64,000 nucleotides of DNA from OFTM10 sp964344055 (GTDB taxonomy: Bacteria > Actinomycetota > Acidimicrobiia > Acidimicrobiales > Aldehydirespiratoraceae): the NCBI GenBank assembly GCA_964344055.1, contig CAYFLT010000001.1, positions 124,001-188,000 of the forward strand, read 5' to 3'. Made by a program: the position numbers and the translations under genes. The notes under the pieces were generated by a model that was given only the letters and a program-made list of their open reading frames with translations, searched no databases and was not told the origin of the DNA. Of the stretch, positions 35,650 to 43,382 are shown one piece after another; the first letter of the stretch is position 1, and the number at the start of each line of letters is the position of its first letter.

Positions 35650-37902
35650 GTGACCGACATCGACGAGGGAACCTCGTTTCGTACCTGCCCACTGTGTGAG
35701 GCGACCTGCGGCCTTGCGATCGAGACCCGTGGCGACACGGTGAAGCGCATCCGGGGCGACAAGGACGACGTTTTCTCTCACGGCTACCTCTGCGTGAAAG
35801 GCACCTCGCTCAAACCGTTGCACGAGGACCCTGATCGCCTCCGCAAGCCGCTCGTTCGGCGGGGCGAGGCCGCCGACGGTTCCCCGATCTTCGACGAGGT
35901 CGAGTGGGACGAGGCATGGCGTGTGGTCGACGAAAAGCTCTCCTCGGTACGTGACGCCCATGGTGCCGAGGCCATCGGCGTCTACCTCGGCAACCCGAAC
36001 GTGCACAACGTCGGTTCGGCCACCCACACGCGTCCGTTCGTGCGCGCACTGGGCGCTCGATCGCTGTTCTCGGCCAGCACGGTCGATCAGATGCCGCGGC
36101 ACGTCGCATCCGGCTACCTCTACGGCAGTGGCGCCCTAATGCCGGTGCCCGACGTCGATCGGACGGATCTGCTCGTCCTGATCGGGACCAATCCGTTCGT
36201 GTCGAACGGCTCGATCTGCACCGCCCCCGGCTTCCCGAACCGAATTCGGAAGGTGAAAGAGCGAGGTGGTCGGGTGATCGTGATCGACCCCGCGGAGACC
36301 CGCACCTCGAAGGTGGCCGATGTGCATCTGCGCATCCGGCCCGGTACCGACGCCGCCCTCCTCGCTGCAGTCGCCCACCATCTGATCGGCACCGATCGAG
36401 TGACCACTGGCCCGGTCGGTGCGCTCGTCGACGGTCTCGAGGACCTGTACGACGCGCTCGGGCCGTTCACCCCGGAGTACGCCGAGTCGGTCACCGGCAT
36501 CGATGCCGCCGAGGTCCGCTCATTGGCCGAGGCGATCGCGGAATCGCCCTCGGCAGCGGTGCACGGTCGGATCGGCACCACGACCGTCGAGTTCGGCACC
36601 CTCACCACCTGGCTCATCGACGTGATCGCCATCCTCACCGGGAACCTGGACCGTCCCGGCGGTTCCATGTTTCCGAGGCCGGCCACCGAGCGGATACGCC
36701 CTGGTCGCCCGGGTCGGGAGTACCGCGTGGGTCGGTGGACCAGCCGGGTCAACGGTCGGCCCGAGGTGCAGGGGGAGCTCCCCGCCGGTGACCTCCCCGT
36801 GGAGATCCTCGAGCCGGGCGATGGCCGGCTACGCATGATGTTCACGGTGGCGGGCAACCCGGTGCTGTCGTGCCCCGACAGTGTGCGGATGGACGAGGCG
36901 TTCGCATCCCTCGACGCGATGGTGAGTGTCGACCTCTACCTGAACGAGACCACCCGCCACGCGGATGTGATCCTTCCGCCGGTCGGTCCGCTCGAGAAGA
37001 GCCACTACGACATCGCCTTCTACGGGCTGTCGGTACGCAACGTCGCCAACTGGTCGCCGCCGGTGTTCGAAGCGGACGGACCGGCGGAGGACGACATCCT
37101 CGCGAAGATCGCGATGATCGCCCTCGGGTTGGGTCCGGACGCCGACGTCGAGCTGGCCCACACCCAGGTGCTCCAGGAACTCCTGTCCGGTGAGGCCAAG
37201 GCCGAGGGCTCGCCGGTCGAGGGTCGCGACGTCGAGGAGCTCCTGGCGATGGTCGAGGGCGACACGGGCGCCGATCGGGTCGTCGACGTGCTCATTCGTA
37301 CCGGTCCCTATGGCGACGGTTTCGGCGTGGATCCCGACGGGCTGTCGCTCTCGAAGCTGAAGGCCAACCCGCATGGCATCGACCTCGGTGCGCTGAAGCC
37401 TCGCCTCCCGGACATGCTGAACACGCCGGGTGGTCGCATCGATCTGTTCGCGGGGCCCTTCGCCGAAGAGCTGGAACGGCTGGGCGCGGTGATGACCGAG
37501 CACGCGTTCGATCGGCGCCTTCGCCTCATCGGCCGGCGGCACCTGCAGTCGAACAACTCGTGGATGCACAACCTCGAGGAGCTGGTGAAGGGCAAGCCCC
37601 GGTGCACCCTCCAGGTCAACCCGAGGGATGCCCAGCGGATCGGTCTCGAAACCGGTGTCGAGGCCACCGTACGGTCCCGTGTCGGGGCAGTCACGGTGCC
37701 GGTGGAGGTGACCGATGCGGTGATCGAGGGTGTGGTGAGCCTGCCGCACGGGTGGGGACACGATGTGAGCGGTGTGCGGATGGAGGTCGCCCGCAAGCAC
37801 GGCGGGGAAAACAGCAATGTCCTCACCGATCCGGATCTGATCGATCCGCTGTCGGGCACGGCGGTACTCAACGCCATCCCCGTCGACGTCGTTCCGGCCT
37901 GA
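35650..37902 (+). CDS. Molybdopterin-dependent oxidoreductase (DMSO reductase family)
   Basis: 750 residues. The N-terminal [4Fe-4S] motif is CPLCEATCGL with a fourth Cys in GYLCVKG. It is followed by the MGD-binding domains (LLVLIGTNPFVSNGS, VIVIDPAETRTSKVADVHLRIRPG given here as VIVIDPAETRTSKVADVH) and the C-terminal cap GLETGVEATVRSRVGAV and LPHGWGHD. At the usual Mo-ligand site the sequence reads STVDQMPRHVASG, so the protein ligand is not obviously Cys, Sec or Ser. No TAT signal is present, so it is probably cytoplasmic. No separate Fe-S or cytochrome subunit adjoins it. The substrate is unknown. Confidence 0.85.
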   Translation: MTDIDEGTSFRTCPLCEATCGLAIETRGDTVKRIRGDKDDVFSHGYLCVKGTSLKPLHEDPDRLRKPLVRRGEAADGSPIFDEVEWDEAWRVVDEKLSSVRDAHGAEAIGVYLGNPNVHNVGSATHTRPFVRALGARSLFSASTVDQMPRHVASGYLYGSGALMPVPDVDRTDLLVLIGTNPFVSNGSICTAPGFPNRIRKVKERGGRVIVIDPAETRTSKVADVHLRIRPGTDAALLAAVAHHLIGTDRVTTGPVGALVDGLEDLYDALGPFTPEYAESVTGIDAAEVRSLAEAIAESPSAAVHGRIGTTTVEFGTLTTWLIDVIAILTGNLDRPGGSMFPRPATERIRPGRPGREYRVGRWTSRVNGRPEVQGELPAGDLPVEILEPGDGRLRMMFTVAGNPVLSCPDSVRMDEAFASLDAMVSVDLYLNETTRHADVILPPVGPLEKSHYDIAFYGLSVRNVANWSPPVFEADGPAEDDILAKIAMIALGLGPDADVELAHTQVLQELLSGEAKAEGSPVEGRDVEELLAMVEGDTGADRVVDVLIRTGPYGDGFGVDPDGLSLSKLKANPHGIDLGALKPRLPDMLNTPGGRIDLFAGPFAEELERLGAVMTEHAFDRRLRLIGRRHLQSNNSWMHNLEELVKGKPRCTLQVNPRDAQRIGLETGVEATVRSRVGAVTVPVEVTDAVIEGVVSLPHGWGHDVSGVRMEVARKHGGENSNVLTDPDLIDPLSGTAVLNAIPVDVVPA

Positions 37903-37904
37903 GG

Positions 37905-38456
37905 GTGGATCATCCGGCGGAGACCCTTCAGGGGGACCGGCTGAGGCTGGACCGCGCCGGTCCCGCCGACGCCGCGCCGCTCGCCCGAGCGGCGGCGATG
38001 AGCCTCGATGAGTTGATTCCGTTCATGGACTGGGCGGCGAGTCGGCCGAGCGAGCCGGAGGACTACGAGGAGTTCCTGGCCGCCAGCGAGGCTGGCTGGA
38101 TAGACGGCAGCGAGTACAACTTCGTCATCACCGAGGTCGAGATCGGTGAGGTGATCGGCTGCTGTGGGTTGATGCGTCGGGTCGGCCCCGGGTCGATCGA
38201 GATCGGCTACTGGATCCGTTCGGATCGGACCGGTCGGGGTCTCGCCACCGAGGCGGCCGGCCTCCTGACCGAGGCGGCCCGCGCGCTCGACGACGTCGAC
38301 CGGGTCCAGATCCATCACGACGCGGCCAACATCGCGAGCGGGAGGGTCGCCGAGAAGCTGGGCTACACCGTCCACGAGCGCCGCGACGTCGAAATCGACA
38401 ACCCCGGCGAAATCGGCCTGGAAGTCGTCTGGATCTTCGAGTTTTCTGGACGCTGA
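37905..38456 (+). CDS. GNAT N-acetyltransferase (RimJ/RimL type)
   Basis: 183 residues. GNAT motifs: RLRLDRAGPADAAPLARAA, IGCCGLMRRVGPGSIEIGYW, the acetyl-CoA loop DRTGRGLATEAAG and NIASGRVAEKLGYTVHE. It resembles ribosomal-protein-type acetyltransferases, but many such genes act on other amines. GTG start two bases after the oxidoreductase stop suggests one transcript. Its stop lies inside a long hairpin. Confidence 0.8.
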   Translation: MDHPAETLQGDRLRLDRAGPADAAPLARAAAMSLDELIPFMDWAASRPSEPEDYEEFLAASEAGWIDGSEYNFVITEVEIGEVIGCCGLMRRVGPGSIEIGYWIRSDRTGRGLATEAAGLLTEAARALDDVDRVQIHHDAANIASGRVAEKLGYTVHERRDVEIDNPGEIGLEVVWIFEFSGR

Positions 38457-38488
38457 CGCGCGCTAGGCGCGCGCTGGCGTCCAGAAAA
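38442..38488. terminator. Bidirectional terminator hairpin
   Basis: TTTTCTGGACGC (38442-38453) pairs with GCGTCCAGAAAA (38477-38488), with an inner CGCGCGC/GCGCGCG stem (38457-38463, 38467-38473). It provides a T-tract on both strands. The GNAT stop TGA (38454-38456) sits between the outer and inner stems. Confidence 0.85.
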
Positions 38489-38493
38489 ACCAG

Positions 38494-39396
38494 TCAGGTG
38501 AGGGCGGCTCGGACCTCGCCGCAGCGTTCGAGGGTTTCGAGGGCGTCGGCCTGGTCGACCGCCATGCATCGGACGATGACGTCGTCGATCCCTGCTTCGG
38601 CGTAGGGCGCCAGGTGCTCGACCGCGTCCGCGACACCGCCGTACACGACCGACTCCCGGCGCATGCCGCGGTAGCCCTCCTCGATGAGTCGATCGCCGAG
38701 GCGGCGGGCCCGGTCCGCGTCCTGCAAGACGATGACGTCCTTGCGGACGCAGATGCGGCTGTCCTTGCCGGCGGCCCGGCAGGTCTCGAGATACGGCTGG
38801 GCCCGGTCCGCCACCGTCTCCGAGGTGACGTCCGGCCCCGCGTACCAGGCATCGCCCTCGCGAGCCGCCCGTTGGAGGGCTACGGGCGCGCCGCCGCCGA
38901 TCCACCACTCGAGCGGGCCCGGCGGTCGTGGGTTGACCCGGGCATCGTGGACACCCAGGAAGTCGCTCGACATCTTGTCCCCGGCCAGGAGACCCTTGAC
39001 CACCCGGATCGACTCGTCGATCGTTCGCCCCCGCTGGGTGATGTCCGCACCCATCGCGGCGAATTGGGGAGCTCCCCAGCCGATACCGGTCTGGATGACG
39101 AAGGGCGCATCCGTGAGGTTGGCCAGCGTGCCGACGTGCTCGGCCACCAGGACCGGATTCCAGAGCGGAAGGAGGAAGAGGCAGCCAACCGGCCGATCGC
39201 TGGTCCACTCGGCCAGCAGGCGACCAAGCATCGGGACCCCTTGGTAGTAGGGGACAGGCATGGCGTGGTGATCACCAAGGCTGAGCGAGTCGAGCCCGAC
39301 CTCGTGCGCCACCCGGGCCCGTTCGATCATGTGGCGAGCCCCAACACGTTGGTCGTCGTGGACATGGGTGGAGGAGATCGACACGCCGACTCGCAT
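38494..39396 (-). CDS. LLM-class F420-dependent oxidoreductase
   Basis: 300 residues, intact. Luciferase-like barrel motifs: RVGVSISSTHVHDDQRVG, ARVAHEVGLDSLSLGDHHAM, VGCLFLLPLWNPVLVAEHVG, FVIQTGIGWGAPQFAAMG, GRTIDESIRVVKGLL and EWWIGGGAPVALQRAAREGD. Together these fit F420-dependent family members. The substrate is unknown. It starts 29 bases from the divergent SDR gene, so the two promoters overlap. Confidence 0.85.
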   Translation of the reverse strand: MRVGVSISSTHVHDDQRVGARHMIERARVAHEVGLDSLSLGDHHAMPVPYYQGVPMLGRLLAEWTSDRPVGCLFLLPLWNPVLVAEHVGTLANLTDAPFVIQTGIGWGAPQFAAMGADITQRGRTIDESIRVVKGLLAGDKMSSDFLGVHDARVNPRPPGPLEWWIGGGAPVALQRAAREGDAWYAGPDVTSETVADRAQPYLETCRAAGKDSRICVRKDVIVLQDADRARRLGDRLIEEGYRGMRRESVVYGGVADAVEHLAPYAEAGIDDVIVRCMAVDQADALETLERCGEVRAALT

Positions 39397-39402
39397 GGCC
39401 CG

Positions 39403-39408
39403 ATCCTA
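39403..39408 (-). promoter_or_regulatory. -10 box TAGGAT for leaderless start
   Basis: TAGGAT on the minus strand lies 6 bases before the ATG at 39396. Confidence 0.5.
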
Positions 39409-39425
39409 GGGGCCACTCTGGTGCG

Positions 39426-40229
39426 GTGACCGAGCACGGGACCGACCTCACCACCGACTTCGCTCGCCGGGCAGGGACTGCCCTCGTGGTCGGCGGGACC
39501 GGCGGATTGGGCGCGGCAGTCTGTCGGGAACTCGCCGTCCGTGGCTCCGATGTGGCCGTCACCTTCCGAACCAACGAGCCGGCCGCTCGGGCACTCGCCG
39601 CCGACATCAGCGAATGGGGTCGGCGAGCATGGACGGTCGAGCTCGACCTCGGCCGCGAGGACGCAGCCTCCATCGCGGCGGCGTCGGTCGACGCGATCGC
39701 CGAGGTCGCGGAGGGAGTCCACACGCTGGTGTACGCCGCCGGACCGACGGTCCCCCAGCGACACCTCAGCACCGTCGACCCCGCCGAGGTCCGGCGTTTT
39801 CTCGATGCCGATGCGGCCGGCTTCTTCGCGGTGGCGCAGGCCTGCATCCCGTACCTGCGCCAGTCGAAGGGAGCGATCGTCGCGATCACGACCGCAGCCA
39901 CCCACCGGTATCCGGTGCGCGACGGCCTGTCGTCGATACCGAAGGCGGCGGTCGAGGCCGCCGTCCGCGGGATCGCTGCCGAAGAGGGACGCTTCGGCGT
40001 GCGAGCCAACTCGGTCGGGCCGGGCATGCTCACCGCGGGCATGGCGGAACGGCTGATGGACTCCGGCGACCTCGACGAGCGGGCGCTCGAAGCCGCCCGG
40101 GCGAACATCCCGCTGCGCGAGTTCGGCGAGGCTGCCGACATCGTCGAAGCCGTCTGTTTCCTCACCTCGCGCCGGGCCGGCTTCATCACGGGCCAGCACC
40201 TCGCCGTAGACGGCGGGTTCACCGTCTAG
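39426..40229 (+). CDS. SDR-family protein lacking the catalytic tyrosine
   Basis: 267 residues with an SDR fold: ALVVGGTGGLGAAVCREL, VYAAGPTVPQ (in place of NNAG), AITTAATHRYPV and the C-terminal GFITGQHLAVDGG typical of enoyl-/ketoacyl-reductase-like SDRs. The YxxxK motif reads SSIPK, so the Tyr is Ser and the Lys is kept. It may be inactive, use another residue (the Tyr of HRYPV is nearby) or have a binding role. GTG start. The ArsC-like gene begins two bases after its stop. Confidence 0.75.
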   Translation: MTEHGTDLTTDFARRAGTALVVGGTGGLGAAVCRELAVRGSDVAVTFRTNEPAARALAADISEWGRRAWTVELDLGREDAASIAAASVDAIAEVAEGVHTLVYAAGPTVPQRHLSTVDPAEVRRFLDADAAGFFAVAQACIPYLRQSKGAIVAITTAATHRYPVRDGLSSIPKAAVEAAVRGIAAEEGRFGVRANSVGPGMLTAGMAERLMDSGDLDERALEAARANIPLREFGEAADIVEAVCFLTSRRAGFITGQHLAVDGGFTV

Positions 40230-40231
40230 TG

Positions 40232-40657
40232 ATGGCTGAGCCGATTCCCGTCTCCGGCGACCGCCCGGTGGTGGCGTTCCTCTGCATCCACAACGCCGGC
40301 CGCAGCCAGATGGCGGCCGGCTTCCTCCGCCACCTCGGCGCGGGACGGGTCGAGGTGTTGAGCGCCGGCTCCGCGCCGGGCGAGGCGGTGAACCCAGCTG
40401 CGGTCGCGGCCATGGCCGAGCGGGGTATCGACATCAGCGCGGCCGTCCCGCGTCGATGGACCGACGCCGAGCTGCGGCGAGCCGACGTGGTCATCACCAT
40501 GGGGTGTGGCGACGAGTGTCCCTATTACCCGGGCACCCGCTACGAGGACTGGCCGCTCGACGACCCTGCCGGTCAGGGGGTCACCGCGGTTCGTCCGATC
40601 CGCGACGAGATCGAGCGGCGCATCGTCGACCTCATCGATCGATTGGGAACCGAATAG
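40232..40657 (+). CDS. arsC: Low-molecular-weight phosphatase/arsenate reductase (ArsC)
   Basis: 141 residues. The P-loop CIHNAGRSQMA is the Cx5R signature of LMW protein tyrosine phosphatases, in the arsenate-reductase variant with Asn (HNAGRSQ). The general acid loop is YEDWPLDDPAGQ, and MGCGDECPYYPG resembles the redox Cys region of thioredoxin- or mycothiol-coupled ArsC enzymes. It probably reduces arsenate. It is likely co-transcribed with the SDR gene; no ars operon neighbours are seen. Confidence 0.8.
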   Translation: MAEPIPVSGDRPVVAFLCIHNAGRSQMAAGFLRHLGAGRVEVLSAGSAPGEAVNPAAVAAMAERGIDISAAVPRRWTDAELRRADVVITMGCGDECPYYPGTRYEDWPLDDPAGQGVTAVRPIRDEIERRIVDLIDRLGTE

Positions 40658-40667
40658 CGGTTCCCAA
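40643..40667 (+). terminator. Hairpin terminator with stop codon in the loop
   Basis: TTGGGAACCG (40643-40652) pairs perfectly with CGGTTCCCAA (40658-40667). The 5-base loop contains the TAG stop of the arsC-like gene. No U-tract follows. Confidence 0.65.
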
Positions 40668-40703
40668 CTAGGTTTCCGACCGGTTCACCGACCTGGAGGC
40701 AGC

Positions 40704-42254
40704 GTGTATCCCGGAGCTCATGTCGACACCCGTCCCGACCAGCCCGCCGTCATCATGGCGTCGACCGGTCAGGTCATCACCTACGCGGAGATGGACGAGG
40801 AGGCGAACCGGCTCAGCCATGTCTTCCACGACATGGGCCTGCGCCCCGGCGACCACATCGCCTTCTGCATGGAGAACCATCCCCAGTACCTGTCGATCTG
40901 CTGGGGCGCGATCTACGCGGGGCTGATCTACACCGCGATGAGCAGCCGTCTCACCACCGAGGAGATGGCCTACATCATCGAGAACTGCGGCGCGAAGGCG
41001 TTCATCACCTCGCCCTACAAGGCGGATCAGGCGGCCGAGCTCCGTGACCAGATGCCCGGCGTGGAGTTGCGGCTCATGCTCGGGCACCCCATCGACGGTT
41101 ACGACTCCTACGACGACGCCATCGCGGCGGCGTCGCCCGAGCCCCTCCCGAACCGGATCGCCGGCTTCGACATGCTCTACAGCTCGGGCACGACCGGCCG
41201 GCCCAAGGGCGTGCTGCAGGAGAACGAGCCGACACCGCTCGAGGAGGCCGCGACCGGCGTTGGTGGGCTCATCCAGCTGCTCTTCGGTGCGACGGCCGAC
41301 ACCATCTACCTCTCGCCGGCGCCGCTCTACCACTCGGCCCCGCTGCGATTCTGCCTGGGCGTCAACGCCCTGGGTGCCACCGTGGTGGTGATGGAGCACT
41401 TCGACGCCGAGGAGTACCTCGCCCTCGTCGAACGGCACCACGTCACCATGAGCCAGGTGGTACCCACCATGTTCGTGCGCATGCTCAAGCTCCCCGAAGA
41501 CGTCAGGGAGAGCTACGACCTGTCCACGCTCACCGCCGTGGTCCATGCGGCGGCGCCGTGCCCGGTCGACGTTAAGCGCCAGATCATCGAGTGGTGGGGC
41601 CCGGTCGTGCACGAGTACTACGCCGGCACCGAGGGCAACGGCTTCGTCTACTGCAACAGTGAGCAGTGGCTCGCCCACCCGGGCACGGTCGGGACGGCCC
41701 TGCTCGGGGTGGTCCACATCGTCGACGATGATGGTGAGGAGGTGCCGGTCGGCGGTGAAGGCGTCATCTACTTCGACGGGGGTGGCACCTTCGAGTACCA
41801 CGGCGACGAGGAGAAGACCGCCGAATCCCGCCACCCGAAGGGCTGGTCGACCCTCGGCGACATCGGCCGCCTCGACGAGGACGGCTTCCTGTACCTCACC
41901 GACCGCAAGACCTACATGATCATCACGGGCGGGGTGAACGTGTATCCCCAGGAGACCGAGAACATCCTCACGATGCATCCCGATGTGCTCGATGCGGCGG
42001 TGATCGGCGTACCCAACGACGACTTCGGTGAGGAGGTCAAGGCGGTCGTGCAGCCCGTGGAGATGCCCGGGGACGACGAGGCCGGGCACCGGCTCGCCCG
42101 CACGCTCATCGCCTACTGCCGCGAGCACCTCGCCGACGTGAAGTGCCCCCGCACCGTCGATTTCCGTGAGGAGTTGCCGCGGCATCCGACCGGGAAGCTC
42201 TACAAGCGCCTCCTGCGCGATGAGTACTGGGCTGGCACGAATCGAAGTATCTAA
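40704..42254 (+). CDS. Acyl-CoA synthetase (fatty-acid-CoA ligase family)
   Basis: 516 residues of the ANL adenylating family. The P-loop is LYSSGTTGRPKGVL, A5 is EYYAGTEGNG, the hinge region GDIGRLDEDGFLYLTDRKTYMIITGG is represented by its core RLDEDGFLYLTDRKTYMI, and the catalytic Lys is in PTGKLYKR. It activates a carboxylic acid to its acyl-CoA through an acyl-AMP. FadD3/FadD13-like members act on fatty or steroid side-chain acids; the substrate here is not determined. GTG start with GGAGG 4 bases upstream, preceded by a -10-like TAGGTT. Confidence 0.88.
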   Translation: MYPGAHVDTRPDQPAVIMASTGQVITYAEMDEEANRLSHVFHDMGLRPGDHIAFCMENHPQYLSICWGAIYAGLIYTAMSSRLTTEEMAYIIENCGAKAFITSPYKADQAAELRDQMPGVELRLMLGHPIDGYDSYDDAIAAASPEPLPNRIAGFDMLYSSGTTGRPKGVLQENEPTPLEEAATGVGGLIQLLFGATADTIYLSPAPLYHSAPLRFCLGVNALGATVVVMEHFDAEEYLALVERHHVTMSQVVPTMFVRMLKLPEDVRESYDLSTLTAVVHAAAPCPVDVKRQIIEWWGPVVHEYYAGTEGNGFVYCNSEQWLAHPGTVGTALLGVVHIVDDDGEEVPVGGEGVIYFDGGGTFEYHGDEEKTAESRHPKGWSTLGDIGRLDEDGFLYLTDRKTYMIITGGVNVYPQETENILTMHPDVLDAAVIGVPNDDFGEEVKAVVQPVEMPGDDEAGHRLARTLIAYCREHLADVKCPRTVDFREELPRHPTGKLYKRLLRDEYWAGTNRSI

Positions 42255-42390
42255 GAGACTGAATTCAGTCGATCGCCTACGCTCTGGCGTGATTTCCGCC
42301 ACACGCTCGCTCACGAAGCGCGAGCGAACGGCCGATAGGGGAGGAGAACGCTCCGACCCTTTCCTGTCCAGCGAGGTGCGTTCTGTGCTC

Positions 42391-42424
42391 GACACTCCCG
42401 GGAGCGCTCACTCCCGGGAGTGTC
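42391..42424. terminator. Perfect 14-bp hairpin terminator
   Basis: GACACTCCCGGGAG (42391-42404) pairs perfectly with CTCCCGGGAGTGTC (42411-42424), followed by ACCTTTTCC. It lies between the convergent acyl-CoA synthetase and amidohydrolase genes; 42255-42390 otherwise shows no gene. Confidence 0.85.
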
Positions 42425-42452
42425 ACCTTTTCCGGCACCCCGAGATGGTGGG

Positions 42453-43316
42453 TCAGTCCAGCTTGAGGATCCGCGCCGCGTTCTCGTGCAGGAACTTCGG
42501 CCAGACGTGGTCCTTGAATCCCACATCCGGGAGATCACCGAAGATGCGCTCGAGGGTGAGCCCCATCGGGAAGTAGCCCGCATAGATGATCTTGTCCGCG
42601 CCTCGGCTGTTCGCGTAGTCGATGATCGCCTTCGGGTAGTAGCGCGGCGCGAACGCGCTGGTCGAGTAGTGCAGACCAGGCCACTTCAGCATCAGCTTGA
42701 CGGCCAGGTCCTCCCACGGCTCACACCCGTGCCGGGTGACGAAGGTGAGCTCGGGGAAGTCGTACATGACCTGGTCGATCCGCTCCACGTGCTGGGGTGC
42801 CATCGGGAGGCGGGGACCGGGAACGCCAGCACACACGAAGATGGGGATGTCGAACTCACAACAGAGTGCGTAGATCGGATAGAACTTCGCGTCGTCGATG
42901 GGAACCGGGGGCGCACAGCCCGCCGGGAAGGCCCCGATCGCCCGGATGCCGACCTCGTCGTGGAGATCTCGGAGCCGGCGAATCTCGCCCACGACGTCAT
43001 TCGGATCGACGTTCGCGATCGGTACGAACCGGTCGGGGAATTCGGTGACGGCCCGCCGGCCGATTTCGCCGTCGACCCCGACGAGACCCCGTCGGATTCT
43101 GTAGCGGTCCATCTCCACCAGGGTCAGCCCGACCGGGTCGACCGCCTCGTCCACCGTGCGCTGGGGGAGGTCCTTGAACATGTACTGGGCCGGGAACTCG
43201 AAACCCTTCGATTCCTCGTCCTTCAGCTGATCGTGGAGGAAGTCGTAGATCGACGTGTTGGGTCGAGGGAAGCCGATCATGGTGTCGATGATCGGAGCGT
43301 CGGTCGGCATCGCCAT
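42453..43316 (-). CDS. Amidohydrolase-2 (ACMSD-like) family protein
   Basis: 287 residues. The amidohydrolase-2 fold is seen in PIIDTMIGFPRP, RFVPIANVDPNDVVGEIRRL, DIPIFVCAGVPGPRLPM, ELTFVTRHGCEPWED, KIIYAGYFPMGLTLERI and the C-terminal LHENAARILKLD. The first strand has DTMIGFP rather than the usual DxHxH, so the N-terminal metal ligands appear missing, as in several actinobacterial relatives. Hydrolase or decarboxylase activity is inferred. Start ATG 43316, from a leaderless -10 box. Confidence 0.8.
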   Translation of the reverse strand: MAMPTDAPIIDTMIGFPRPNTSIYDFLHDQLKDEESKGFEFPAQYMFKDLPQRTVDEAVDPVGLTLVEMDRYRIRRGLVGVDGEIGRRAVTEFPDRFVPIANVDPNDVVGEIRRLRDLHDEVGIRAIGAFPAGCAPPVPIDDAKFYPIYALCCEFDIPIFVCAGVPGPRLPMAPQHVERIDQVMYDFPELTFVTRHGCEPWEDLAVKLMLKWPGLHYSTSAFAPRYYPKAIIDYANSRGADKIIYAGYFPMGLTLERIFGDLPDVGFKDHVWPKFLHENAARILKLD

Positions 43317-43324
43317 GTCGACCG

Positions 43325-43330
43325 AACGTA
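43325..43330 (-). promoter_or_regulatory. -10 box TACGTT for leaderless start
   Basis: TACGTT on the minus strand lies 8 bases before the ATG at 43316. Confidence 0.45.
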
Positions 43331-43368
43331 GCGGTGGTTCCGACGTGGGCACCAAAACCACCACGCCC

Positions 43369-43374
43369 TAGGGT
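43369..43374 (+). promoter_or_regulatory. -10 box TAGGGT for leaderless start
   Basis: TAGGGT lies 8 bases before the ATG at 43383. Confidence 0.5.
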
Positions 43375-43382
43375 GAGCGGCC

